From contig JAFRRE010000156.1 in NCBI GenBank assembly GCA_017428285.1, forward strand, positions 1 through 37,821: a DNA stretch of 37,821 nt, given 5' to 3'. The notes beneath the pieces were generated by a model that saw only the letters and a program-made list of their open reading frames with translations, had not been told where the DNA came from and searched no databases. This stretch comes from Bacteroidales bacterium. GTDB lineage: Bacteria; Bacteroidota; Bacteroidia; Bacteroidales; F082. A program made the position numbers and the translations under genes. Positions 9,501-18,500 of this stretch are shown here, piece by piece; position 1 is the stretch's first letter, and every line of letters starts with the position of its first letter.

Positions 9501-9948
9501 AGGGGTCGTTGAGGTTGACCCAGTAGCCCATCTTGCGGGTGAGGTCGTCCCACATGTCCTTGTATTTCATCACCTCCTCGCGGCAGGCGCGGTTGTAGTC
9601 ATCGACGCTGATCTTCTTGCCGATGTCTTCCTTCGTGATGCCAAGTTTCTTCTCCACGCCGAGTTCGACGGGCAGGCCGTGGGTGTCCCAACCGGCTTTA
9701 CGCACCACATGTTTGCCTTTCAGGGTTTGGTAGCGGCACACCACATCTTTGATGGAGCGGGCCATCACATGGTGGATGCCTGGGGTGCCATTGGCACTCG
9801 GCGGACCTTCGAAGAAAACGAAAGCGTTATCTTTATCACGGTTATCCAAACTCTTCTGGAAGGTGTTGTCGGCTTCCCAAAACTTACGGATTTCATCGGC
9901 TGTCTCGGTGAGATTCAGCTGTTTATATTCCTTGTAGTTGTTTTTCAT
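6511..9948 (-). CDS. ileS: Isoleucyl-tRNA synthetase
   Basis: This cytoplasmic enzyme charges tRNA-Ile. The 1145-residue protein has the class I signature: the HIGH-like GIHH at residues 57-60 within PPSANGTPGIHH, and KMSKR at 692-696 within NGNKMSKRLGN. The editing (CP1) insertion includes GDYVTTEDGTGIVHIAP. The WNLSRSRYWGTPLPIW motif and the anticodon-binding region (DRWILSELNSL onward) are intact. Length and motifs suit the eukaryote-like class of IleRS frequent in Bacteroidota. Near residues 628-639 the loop before FPADFIAEGVDQTRGW carries an unusual TEDGRLKTEG segment encoded by a short direct-repeat tract (see the repeat at 8033-8066). It is the first gene of ileS-dksA-lspA. Confidence 0.98.
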   Translation of the reverse strand: MKNNYKEYKQLNLTETADEIRKFWEADNTFQKSLDNRDKDNAFVFFEGPPSANGTPGIHHVMARSIKDVVCRYQTLKGKHVVRKAGWDTHGLPVELGVEKKLGITKEDIGKKISVDDYNRACREEVMKYKDMWDDLTRKMGYWVNLNDPYITFTNDYIETLWFLLKDLYNKGLLYKGYTIQPYSPAAGTGLSSHELNMPGCYRDVKDLTCVALFRLKAQQSKFTKLPFGVDVPFGQVQVIAWTTTPWTLPSNTALCVGPNIEYNLVRSVNPVSGEPTYLILGKPLMASFFPTEEEKPSFEDWKVGDKKLPYEVLGTVKGSELVGLEYEQLIPWVNPGEGAFRIIPGDYVTTEDGTGIVHIAPTFGADDKRVAAAAGIPPLQMIDKDGKAQPMVDRTGKFFRIEDLDPEFVKNYMNVEAYRPYAGQFVKNAYDPTKTEKDKSLDVDIVVMLKEEGKLFKSEKHTHNYPHCWRTDKPVLYYPLDSWFIKTTALKDRMIELNKTINWKPEATGSGRFGNWLENLVDWNLSRSRYWGTPLPIWRTEDGKEEICIGSVEELRNEIEKSIKAGFMTENPYASEDYTKFDLHRPYIDGVVLVSPTGKKMMREPDLIDVWFDSGAMPYAQYHYMGEKTEDGRLKTEGQPLPFPADFIAEGVDQTRGWFFTLHAIATMCFDSVAYKNVISNGLVLDKNGNKMSKRLGNAVDPFGAIEKFGADAVRWYMITNSQPWDNLKFDEAGVDEVRRKFFGTLYNTYAFFALYANIDKFDYKEADIDIKERPEIDRWILSELNSLILEVDNAYQSYEPTRAGRAISEFVDAHLSNWYVRLSRRRFWKSEDNQDKLSAYQTLYTCLETVARLMSPIAPFFSEQLYRDLNNVTGRNAAESVHLTDFPVANTTFIDKALEERMEMAQLVSSLVLSLRKKANIRVRQPLSKIMIPVKDENMKTQLEKVSHLIKSEVNIKEIEFLSPDNNILVKNVKPNFKTLGKKYGKQMKQIQAYFTNMSQEEIHQFEKNNGTHLNVDGVDVELTLEDALISTQDIPGWAVTSQDDLTVALDMTITDELMQEGLAREIVNRVQNLRKTGGFEVTDRIELLIEKNEKTDAAVEKFGDYICTETLATINKVDALEGVEAEELVEGVNVKLKIQKKL
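8033..8066. repeat. Short direct-repeat tract inside ileS
   Basis: Repeats of the form GTCTTC[A/C]GTCTTCCGTC, with 6-7 base periodicity, lie in frame in ileS and encode the TEDGRLKTEG loop. The loop precedes the conserved ADFIAEGVDQTRGW motif, so the insertion looks tolerated at the protein surface. Confidence 0.6.
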
Positions 9949-9976
9949 AATACGAAAAGTATCCTAAATCGAGGTG

Positions 9977-9984
9977 CAAAAATA
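9977..9984 (-). promoter_or_regulatory. Putative -7 box of ileS
   Basis: On the minus strand this reads TATTTTTG, matching the Bacteroidota -7 consensus TAnnTTTG, 28 bases upstream of the ileS ATG. No clear -33 TTTG at standard spacing was seen. Confidence 0.5.
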
Positions 9985-10003
9985 CAAAATATTTTGCATA
10001 CTC

Positions 10004-11107
10004 CTACAGATAATCTTTTGAGACTATTTCTTTGCAGTGTTCCCGAACGAATTCGAGGATTTCCAAACCATGTTTTTTGGGTATTCTAATGCTCTCTCCG
10101 ACAATGAGCATGTCATCGATGGAAGGCTTGCCGTTTCCGTTGACGGATGTGGCATGTTCGCCGTGGTAGCCTTCAGGGACAGGTGTCAAGTCGTAGGCGG
10201 GTGCCAGATGCCAATGGCCTTCAAGGCAGATGAAGCTGAAGTTCTTGGCATGGTCGTCTTTGTTATCAGTGAACACGTTGAAGGCCATAAGTCGGAACAT
10301 AGCTTCTACCTGTTTTGGGTCTTGGGTCAGAAAACCAGTGAGGTGCAGTAGGGTCTTGTAATCCAGTTTCGGGAAGTCGATGGATTCGTTGAGCAGGGCT
10401 CCGGCAGTGGCCACATGAAGGCGTTCGCCATTTTGGATGTCGAATCGTCGTGTGGCAAAATATTTTCCCTCAAACAACTTGAAATCAGGTACTTCGATAC
10501 CACATTGGCGAGCGATTTCGTTGTATTGATATTCCTTTAAGCCCAAGTCCTTCGGGTCGTAGGTATGCCTGAATTTCACCAACCAATCGCCATCCTTGTC
10601 ATGGTAGAGGCATTTGGGTCGACAGCCGCCTGAGTTGCCGCTGTTGTAATAGAGGAGCGCTGCATCTTTTTCGTTTTTTTCGGCGAGGACTTCCAAAGCT
10701 AATTGTTGCAGATGGTCGAACGACAGTTTTTCATCTGTTCTATCCATCTTGGTTTCAGGCTCGTAGCACAAGGCTCCCATCCCAGAACTACCGACTATGC
10801 TCAGTCGTTGCAAAGGGTTCAGTTGCGATTCATCAATGCCTTGCTGGCGCAACATCCTGTTGAGCAAATAGCGTCCGTAACCGTCGGGGAGGCTGTCTTC
10901 GAAGATACCGAAATTGCCCCAAAAAGGTCGTTCAGAAGCGATGAACAAGTCCGATTTCAAAGGCAAATCCAAGGGCGAAATGGAAAAGCCTGTGGCTAGC
11001 CATTCCTTGTTGTAACGGAACACGCAGCGTTTTCCGTCAGGGGTCATAGTCAGTTCGCCGACTGTTTTCCCGTGGTATTTGACATAGAGTTTACTGATGG
11101 AATTCAT
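10004..11107 (-). CDS. hipA: HipA-family serine/threonine kinase toxin
   Basis: A 367-residue HipA-type kinase. In the family, HipA phosphorylates translation factors such as GltX and is held in check by its HipB partner. Visible motifs are the N-terminal couple-hipA region, GNSGGCRPK at residues 158-165 (the phosphate-loop region), the catalytic loop TDNKDDHAKNFS (280-291) with D285 as probable base, and the metal-binding AYD at 304-306. All catalytic positions are present, so it should be active. It starts 17 bp inside the 3' end of the HTH antitoxin gene, giving a coupled antitoxin-toxin operon. The substrate is unknown; Bacteroidota HipA homologues differ considerably from E. coli HipA. 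Confidence 0.9.
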   Translation of the reverse strand: MNSISKLYVKYHGKTVGELTMTPDGKRCVFRYNKEWLATGFSISPLDLPLKSDLFIASERPFWGNFGIFEDSLPDGYGRYLLNRMLRQQGIDESQLNPLQRLSIVGSSGMGALCYEPETKMDRTDEKLSFDHLQQLALEVLAEKNEKDAALLYYNSGNSGGCRPKCLYHDKDGDWLVKFRHTYDPKDLGLKEYQYNEIARQCGIEVPDFKLFEGKYFATRRFDIQNGERLHVATAGALLNESIDFPKLDYKTLLHLTGFLTQDPKQVEAMFRLMAFNVFTDNKDDHAKNFSFICLEGHWHLAPAYDLTPVPEGYHGEHATSVNGNGKPSIDDMLIVGESIRIPKKHGLEILEFVREHCKEIVSKDYL

Positions 11108-11417
11108 TTCTTCCGCGTTTTCTGTTCTTGTTTTTGTTGATGGTGTCTAATTCTTCCATAGTTGTATAGACGGGCTCAGCCAATAGCGACTTTAGCGCAT
11201 CAGTATAGCCTAAGGCCTTGGCCAAGGCTATGAAACCGATTAATGAAATGCTATGCTGTTGCTCAAACTTGGCAATAGTGGGAGCAGGCACGCCGCTCAT
11301 CATCGAAAGGGCACTGCGCGAGAGGCCTTTCTCCAATCTGCGATGCTTGACATTCTCTGATAGGTGTGCAGCGAGTTCATCCGCAGTGTCCATATTGAAG
11401 TCGTAAAGTAAAGGCAT
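11091..11417 (-). CDS. hipB: HipB-like XRE-family antitoxin
   Basis: A 108-residue protein with a Cro/C1-type helix-turn-helix around residues 18-70 (ENVKHRRLEKGLSRSALSMM, then PAPTIAKFEQ and ISLIGFIALAKALG). The basic C-terminal tail (NKNKNRKRGRN) overlaps the start of hipA. It is expected to bind and neutralise the HipA kinase and repress the shared promoter. A second in-frame ATG 24 bases further in (11393) is an equally plausible start. The promoter box at 11476-11483 fits either. Confidence 0.88.
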   Translation of the reverse strand: MPLLYDFNMDTADELAAHLSENVKHRRLEKGLSRSALSMMSGVPAPTIAKFEQQHSISLIGFIALAKALGYTDALKSLLAEPVYTTMEELDTINKNKNRKRGRNEFHQ

Positions 11418-11475
11418 ACTATTGTATCTATAAATATAAAAAATCGTAAATAATGAATAATATTATATTCGATGG

Positions 11476-11483
11476 CAAAGATA
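11476..11483 (-). promoter_or_regulatory. Putative -7 box of hipBA
   Basis: The minus strand reads TATCTTTG, an exact TAnnTTTG match, 59 bases upstream of the longer hipB start. The AT-rich stretch between box and gene could hold the HipB operator. Confidence 0.45.
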
Positions 11484-11534
11484 CAATTAATTAGAGAATG
11501 GGTGCTAGAAATGTGAAAAAAAACTATTTGGAGG

Positions 11535-11653
11535 TTCCCTACGGGAATGGAGTGAAGCATAAAGTTGCAAGCGGCGGCCTATTGCGGTTTTCTGTTAGTA
11601 ACTGTCTCAAGCCGCCGATAACAACGAATCAATTATTCTATTCCCGATGGGAA
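11535..11653. repeat. 119-bp imperfect palindromic element
   Basis: The stretch is bounded by two small hairpins, TTCCCTACGGGAA (11535-11547) and TTCCCGATGGGAA (11641-11653). Inside, GCGGCGGC pairs with the region GCCGCCG, so the whole can fold as one long imperfect stem. It lies between the hipBA promoter region and the 3' end of the polyprenyl synthase gene and may act as its terminator. It looks like a REP/MITE-type element; no protein is encoded. Confidence 0.55.
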
Positions 11654-11654
11654 T

Positions 11655-12485
11655 CTATACTTCCCTTTCCGCGCAAAACACGGCCAAATCGCGCAGCGCA
11701 GCAGTGGCTTCCGAAGGGGCAAAGCCTTCCAAGGCCTTCAAGGTCTTTTCGTAGTAAATGGGTAACAAGGCTTTGGCTTGTTCTATGTTCTCTCCGTCAA
11801 GGAGGTCGTCGCGGAGCTGGAAAAGGATGCCGAAATTCAGGCCAAAGTCGGATATCTGCTGGACTTGTTCGGGTGTTGCATCCACCGAAAGGGCCCCCGC
11901 CGCGCAGCACGAGCGCATCAGCATGGCGGTCTTGCGGGTGATGATGTCCAAATAGTCGAGGTCCCTGAGCTTGTCGAAGGGCCGACCTATAGAAGATTCA
12001 ACCTTTTTGTCCCGGCCCTTCGACAAGCTCAGGGACCTTGTACTCTGCATCAATTCCCCTTCGCTCATGGCGGCAGTCGTGCTGAGCATCTCCTGCAGGA
12101 TGGCATGGTCACCTGGGTTGGCAAGGAGCAGCATGGCTTTGGCTAGGAGGTAATCGCCTGCCAGCACCGCCGAAAGGTTGCCGAACTTGGCCTTCACGGA
12201 GCTTTTGCCACGACGTTCGTCCGCATTATCCACCACATCGTCATGAATCAACGTCGCGCTGTGGATTATCTCCACGAAGGTGGCTGCACGCAACGTTTGT
12301 TCATTGACCTCGCCAAAAAGTTTCGCGCTGAGCAGCACCAAAATGGGTCGCAGGCGTTTGCCTCTTGAATCAAGCACATACTGCATGATGCTGTCCATCG
12401 GCTCGGTTTCGGCATGCAAAGTCTTTTCGAAAAAGGCTTCAAATTGTGCCAATTCAGCGGCGATAGAGGGTATGATGTCGGTCAT
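11655..12485 (-). CDS. ispB: Polyprenyl (all-trans) diphosphate synthase
   Basis: This enzyme condenses isopentenyl diphosphate onto an allylic primer, giving the menaquinone side chain or a related polyprenyl chain. The 276-residue protein has the first Asp-rich motif LIHDDVVDNADERRG (D82-D86) and the second LFQLRDDLLDGE (D226-D230), plus GKRLRP at 42-47. At about 276 residues it is shorter than many homologues (~320) at the C-terminus. Between GELMQ and DYLDIITRKTA, residues 149-176 are encoded by a palindromic repeat (11959-12038) not expected in the family. The start is set at 12485; longer in-frame starts would overlap the divergent gene at 12565 and add non-conserved sequence. Product chain length cannot be assigned. 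Confidence 0.92.
   Translation of the reverse strand: MTDIIPSIAAELAQFEAFFEKTLHAETEPMDSIMQYVLDSRGKRLRPILVLLSAKLFGEVNEQTLRAATFVEIIHSATLIHDDVVDNADERRGKSSVKAKFGNLSAVLAGDYLLAKAMLLLANPGDHAILQEMLSTTAAMSEGELMQSTRSLSLSKGRDKKVESSIGRPFDKLRDLDYLDIITRKTAMLMRSCCAAGALSVDATPEQVQQISDFGLNFGILFQLRDDLLDGENIEQAKALLPIYYEKTLKALEGFAPSEATAALRDLAVFCAEREV
11959..12038. repeat. Palindromic repeat inserted in frame in ispB
   Basis: Two perfect 25-base inverted arms, 11959-11983 and 12014-12038, flank a 30-base spacer. The arm core is CCCTTCGACAAGCTCAGGGA. On the coding strand one arm is read as RSLSLSKGR and the other as RPFDKLRDL. The 80-bp element keeps the ispB frame open. Confidence 0.93.
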
Positions 12486-12499
12486 TTTTTTCACAGCTG

Positions 12500-12507
12500 C
12501 AAAAATA
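12500..12507 (-). promoter_or_regulatory. Putative -7 box of ispB
   Basis: The minus strand reads TATTTTTG, matching TAnnTTTG, 14 bases upstream of the chosen ispB start. This supports the shorter start at 12485. Confidence 0.5.
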
Positions 12508-12564
12508 GAGATTTTTTGCACGATATTTGCAGAATCTTCGTTATTGTTTGTAAACGCTTGAACT

Positions 12565-15500
12565 ATGAAACGCACTGGAATCATCATCGCGACTGTGGCC
12601 TTGGTGGCCGTCGGCCTGTTGGCATTTGCAACGCCAAACAAGAACCCCGACACCCCAGATTCGCCTAAAAAACCAAAAAACAACTACGAGACTATGTGGA
12701 AAACAGTAAAGGAAAACCTTGAGAAAGACCTGCCGGAATCGGCTGAAAAAGAACTGAATGCCATTGAGGAGAAGGCCTCGAAAGACAAAAACCAAACCCA
12801 ATTGCTGAAGGCTTGGCTTTATCGGCAGAATATCATGCAGATTACCGTCGAGGAAGACCCCGACCAGGCATTCATCCAGTATATTGAGACCAAAGTAGGA
12901 CAGTTGGATGAGGCGCATGATGCCTTGCTGCATGAGGAAATCGCCAAGGCATACGCCAATTACTTGGAAGGCAACGAATGGCGCATCAATGAGAACTTGC
13001 CTATCGATGGTGACATTTCAAAAGTGGAGATGAAATACTGGGACAAGGAGAGCTTCAAAACGCGTATCAACCAATATTACAGCGAAGCCTTAAAGCCCGT
13101 TGAAGCTTTGAAAAAGGCAAAGACAGAGGATTTTATGGCCTTGTATGAAAACAAGCACAATAACGAGGAGTATATTGAATATGAGGCTTCGCTCTTCGAG
13201 TTTATGTTTCACCGTGTGGCCAACTACTATCAAGAACAAGCCGATGCCGATGATGTGGAAGGCGAAACCGAGGCTTGGTGGCTGCCCGCCAAGGACTTCG
13301 TGAAGGCAGACCTTGGCGCGACTGACAATCCGCTCAACAAATGTTTGAAAATCTATCAAGACCTCATCGCCTACAACCTCAAGGAAAAGAACGAGGATGT
13401 GTTGATCTACAACGACTTCAAGCGTTTCGGTTTTGTGAATGGCATTTTGCAAAAAGATGTCCAATACCAAGCCGCGATGGAGGACCTGAAGGCGCAGCAC
13501 AAGGACAATCCGCTCTCCGCCGAAATCACCTCATTGATTGCGCGCAATATGATGAACCAATATGAGAGCAACAGCGAAGACAGTTCTTATTTTGATAACT
13601 ATAAAAAGGCCAAAGCGATGTGCGAGGAAGCCATTGCCAAGTTCCCGAAGTCGCAGGGCGCGAAGAACTGCCAGAGCCTCATCAAGCGCATCGAGGAGCC
13701 GCAAATTGACTTGAGTTTGAACCAAGTGCAGTTGCCCAATGAGGTCATCCCCGCCGTCTTGGAATACCGCAACACGACTGCACCTTATTATAGAATAGTG
13801 AAGGTCAGCGAGAAAGAGCTGAAGAAGTTGAACGACATGGACAAAGAAGACCAGCTGAAGGAACTGAACAAAAAGAGCGCCGTTGCCGAACAGGAACTCA
13901 GTTTGGCCGCAGAGACAGACTACCGCCATCACAGCACCCTGATAGCCTTGCCCGCGTTGGAATGTGGCTTCTACTTTCTGACCGCCACTACTGCAAAAGA
14001 CATCAAGAGCAAGGATAAGACGTTGATGCTCACTTTCCAAGTTTCCAGCTTGGGATTCATCACTGATACGAAGGATGACAAGATGACTGTGGTGGCCGTT
14101 GACCGCAAAACAGGGAATACCGTGGAAGGCGTCACTGTGGAGGTATATCGCCGCGAGTGGGACTATAAAGCCCGTGAATACAAGACCATCATCATTGCTA
14201 CACCGAAAACCGACCGCAACGGCAGGGTAGATGTGACCAACACGGGCAACGACTCTTTCAATATCAACCTTCGAAAAGACAATGACAACTTACTGTCGAT
14301 CAACTATTTTCACCTTTATGAACGTTCCAAAAACAATAACGAATTTTATAGCACGAGATTTTTCACTGACCGCGCCATCTATCGACCTGGGCAGACCGTC
14401 TACTTCCAAGGCATCACTACGCGTCGTCAAGGTGAGGATTTAAGCCTTGTTCACAATTACAACGAGAACGTTTTCTTCCGCGATGCCAATTGGCAGGAAA
14501 TCAGTTCGGCAAGATTTACCACTGATGAATACGGCTCATTCAGCGGCTCCTTTGTCATTCCTACCGACCGACTGAACGGCGTGTTCCATCTCAACGCCAA
14601 CCAAGGCAGCACCACCATCCGCGTGGAGGAATACAAGCGCCCGACTTTTGAGGTTACTTTTGAGCGGCCAAAAGAGCAATATAAACTTAACCAAGAAGTC
14701 ACAGTACACGGTGACGTGAAAGCCTACGCTGGTTTTGGCTTGGATGATGTGGAATACAGCTACCGTGTCATCCGCAAAACTTCCTTCCCTTGGCGTTGCT
14801 GGTGGTGGTGGTACCCGACCGTTGAGGACGAACAAATCACCTATGGCAAGGCCCGCACCGATGAAAATGGCAAGTTCGCCGTCACCTTCAACCTGAAGCC
14901 TTCTAAGACCATCGCGCCCGAGAAACAGCCTATGTTCACCTACGAAATTGAGGTGACCGCCACGAGCAAGCAGGGCGAGACCCACGCCAACACCTATAGC
15001 ATCCGCGCAGGCTACAACGAAATCGCCATCAGCACGGATTTGCCTTCGGAGGTGGAAAAAACGGACATTGGCAAATACCAAATCAGCGTGAGCAACCTCA
15101 GTTGGCAGCCCGCCAAGAGCCGCATTATGCGCAAGATTTACCGCTATGAAGATGCTGCTAAGATCAACTATTTCGAGGCAATGGGACATTCGGAAAAGCT
15201 GGATAGGCAGATGTTGAGTGATGCTGAGTTGGAGAGACTGTTCCCTGAATATAGCTTTTATGATAACCAAGCCGGCCCTTCGACCCTTCGACGGGCTCAG
15301 GGCTCGGGGACCTTGGTTGATGAATCAGAAATCACCGTTGACGATAAAGCCAAGTTCTACGAAGGCAAGGTCTTGGAACCTGGAAAATATGTGGTGGAAC
15401 TGACAAGTTTGGATGACCCCTTGGCGAAGATCTCGCGACAATTCACCGTGTTTGAGAACAGCTCCAAGAAACTGCCTTACACAATGATGGAATGGGCCCA

Positions 15501-18500
15501 CCAAGACAAGTCAACGGCGCACCCTGGCGATGAGATTCAACTCAACCTCGGCAGCTCGGCCAAAAATGTGGACATCTGGGTGCAATTGCTCCACGGCGAT
15601 GAAATCCGTATGGACAAGAAAATCACCGTCAGCAACAGTGTGCAGACCATATCTTATAAGGTGACCGAAAACGATCGTGGTGGCCTCTCATGGCGTTATG
15701 CCTTCGTGAAGGAAAACAGCTTCAACACCGACCGCTTGGGCGTTTCCGTACCGTTCGACAACTACGATTTGGACGTGAAACTCGCTACTGTGCGCGACAA
15801 GCTTAGTCCTGGAGCGGAAGAGACCTGGGAGGTAACCGTCAGCGACTACAAGAAAAAGCCTTTGGAGGCTGCTTTGCTTGCTGGAATGTATGATGCATCG
15901 TTGGATGAGTTTGAACGCAATCACTGGTGGTTCAATATGTCGCCTTCGGACACTTATACCAATGGTTTTGGAACTGATGGCCACGGCTTCGCTTCATCCA
16001 ACACGGGCTTGGAATACTTCTATTTCGCCGAACTCTTCAATTTCAGCTTGCCCTCCGATGCACCTTTCTTCGATTTCGGATATGGCTACGGTGGTCGCCG
16101 CTTCAGAAAAGGGGGCCGTGTGCTTTATGATGTTGTGGAAGAATATGCTATGCCAATGCCCGCCAAGTCGGGAGCTGTGCTGCAAAAGAACGCTGTCGCT
16201 TCTGCCGATGGTGCCGATGCAATGGCTGAGGATGAAGAGATGGTTGAAATAAAGAAACAGGAATCCCCGTATCCTAATGAAACGGGAGGACAAGATGAAA
16301 AGCCCAAAGAACCCGCTGAACCCACCCTTCGCGAGAACTTTAACGAAACGGCTTTCTTCTTCCCGCAACTGCGCACGAATGCCGATGGCAGCGCGACCTT
16401 CAGCTTCACCATGCCTGATGCCCTCACGCGTTGGCGCCTGATGCTGATGGCCTACACCAAGGATCGTAAGACGGGCATCAAGGACTATACCTTCACTTCT
16501 TCCAAACCTGTCATGATCATGGCTGACATGCCGCGCTATATGTACGACAACGACGAACTGTGGTTTGTGGCCAATGTCATCAATACGGGCGATGAGGCGG
16601 TAACCCCGAAGGCGAAACTTGAAATCTTTGATGCGGGTACGATGAAGCCTGTAAATTTGATTGTTATGGACGGCCCTTCGACAGGCCCTTCGACAAGCTC
16701 AGGGACCAACTCAGGGACCTGCACGATACCAATGGAGACCATCCAACCCGGTCGCAGCAAGGAAGTGCGCTGGAAGGTGAAAGGACAATATGATTTGAGC
16801 CTTTTGGCCTTCCGCTTCACGGCCTACGCAGGCCAGTTCAGTGATGCCGAGCAGCACCTCCTGCCCGTGTTAAGCAGCGAAATCTTCATGACGCAAACCC
16901 TGCCCATCACGGTGAAGGCCGAGACCGAGCAGACCTTCGACTTTGAGGCCATCGCCAACCCCGAAAGCCACGAACGCGACTACAGTCTGACGCTCAACTT
17001 CAGCACCAACCCAGTGTGGTACGCTGTGCAAGCCCTACCTTATTTGGCCAACATCAGCACCGATCGCGCAGAGACCGCCTTCTATGTGTTCTACGCCAAC
17101 ACGCTCTCGTCTTATATCGCCGACCACATCCCGAACCTCTTGAACTACATCAAGAAATGGCAAATCGAGACGCCCGATGCCCTGCTCTCGCAACTCGAGA
17201 AAGACCAAGACCTGAAGGCCATCATGCTGCAAGAGACGCCATGGGTGCTTGATGCCAAGAGCGAGACCGAGCAGCGTAGCCGCATTGCCACCTTGTTTGA
17301 GGTGAATACCATGCGCGGACAGCAAACACACGCTTTGCAACTGATACAACAGAAGCAGAAATACAACGGCGGCTGGCCTTGGATGGACGGCATGCCCGAG
17401 AGTCCATACATCAGCACCTATATTTTGAGCGGTTTCGGCAAGTTGCAGAAGATGGGTGCGTGGAGCTCGTTGAGCCGTGCCGACCAAAACACAGCGCAAA
17501 GCATCTGCGACAAGGCAGTGCGTTACATTGAGTATGACGTGGCCGAGACTTACCGCTATATGAAAGCCCACAGCAAAGGCAAGGATTGGCCTATCGGCTC
17601 CAGCACTTTGAATGAGCTCTATGCCTTGAGTTTCTTCAAGGAGCAGAATTCCGACAGGGACTTCGCCAAGGCCAAGGATTATTACCTCAAGAGTCTTGAC
17701 AAGGAGTGGACTTCGTTCAACTTCAACCAACGCTCGAAGGGTGCATTGGTGCTCTACCGCAACGGCAACGAAAAGACCGCCAAGCTGATGATCCAGAGCT
17801 TCAAAGAGTGTGCCCAAAAGAACGAGCAAATTGGCATGTACTGGCCGAAGAAATACTTCTCGTTCGAGTCGCACATTGCCACCCACGCCAACATCATGGC
17901 TGCCTTTGCCGAAATTGACCAAGACCAGGAGATGATTGACCAATTGCGCGTATGGCTGCTCACTCAAAAACAAACCAACAAATGGGAGAACTCAGCCTCC
18001 ACCGCCGATGCCATCTATGCCCTGCTGATGCGTGGCAGCGACTGGTTCGCCGAGGGCAAGGAAGTGACGTTGCGTTTTGGTAATATGTCCATCAATACCG
18101 AAGGCGGCGTGGCCGGCACGGGCTTCATCCAACGCCGCTGGAACGCCAACGAGGTGACCTCGGACATGCGTCAACTCACCGTCAACAACCCAACCCCGCA
18201 CTTAGTCTGGGGCGGCTTGTTCCGCCAGTATTTCGTCCCGATCGACGAGGTCAAGAGCGACGAGTCGGGCTTCACCATCAAGCGCGAATTGTTTGTGGAG
18301 ACGGTGACGGATAAGGGCAAGAAGTTGGTACCAGTGGGGACGGCCCTTCGACAGGCTCAGGGACCTGAAAAAGCTAAGGTCGTTGAGCCCGTCGAAACGC
18401 CGACCCTAAAAGTTGGTGATAAGCTCACCGTGAAGATCACCTTCACCAACCAGCAGGACATGAGTTTCGTCTTTGTCAAAGACCTCCGTGCTGCCGGTTT

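Noticed and set aside
9235..10089. Plus-strand frame (284 codons) over the ileS/hipA junction
   Set aside because: It crosses the end of hipA and the start of ileS on the opposite strand and shows no motif; a shadow frame.
12486..12683. Extended N-terminus of the polyprenyl synthase
   Set aside because: It would overlap the divergent A2M gene and adds 66 residues unrelated to the family; the -7 box at 12500-12507 also lies inside it.
12541..12933. Minus-strand frame over the A2M start
   Set aside because: It overlaps the signal peptide region of the A2M gene and the ispB promoter; no motif.
17035..17973. Minus-strand frame (312 codons) inside the A2M gene
   Set aside because: Antisense to conserved toroid sequence; shadow of the host gene.
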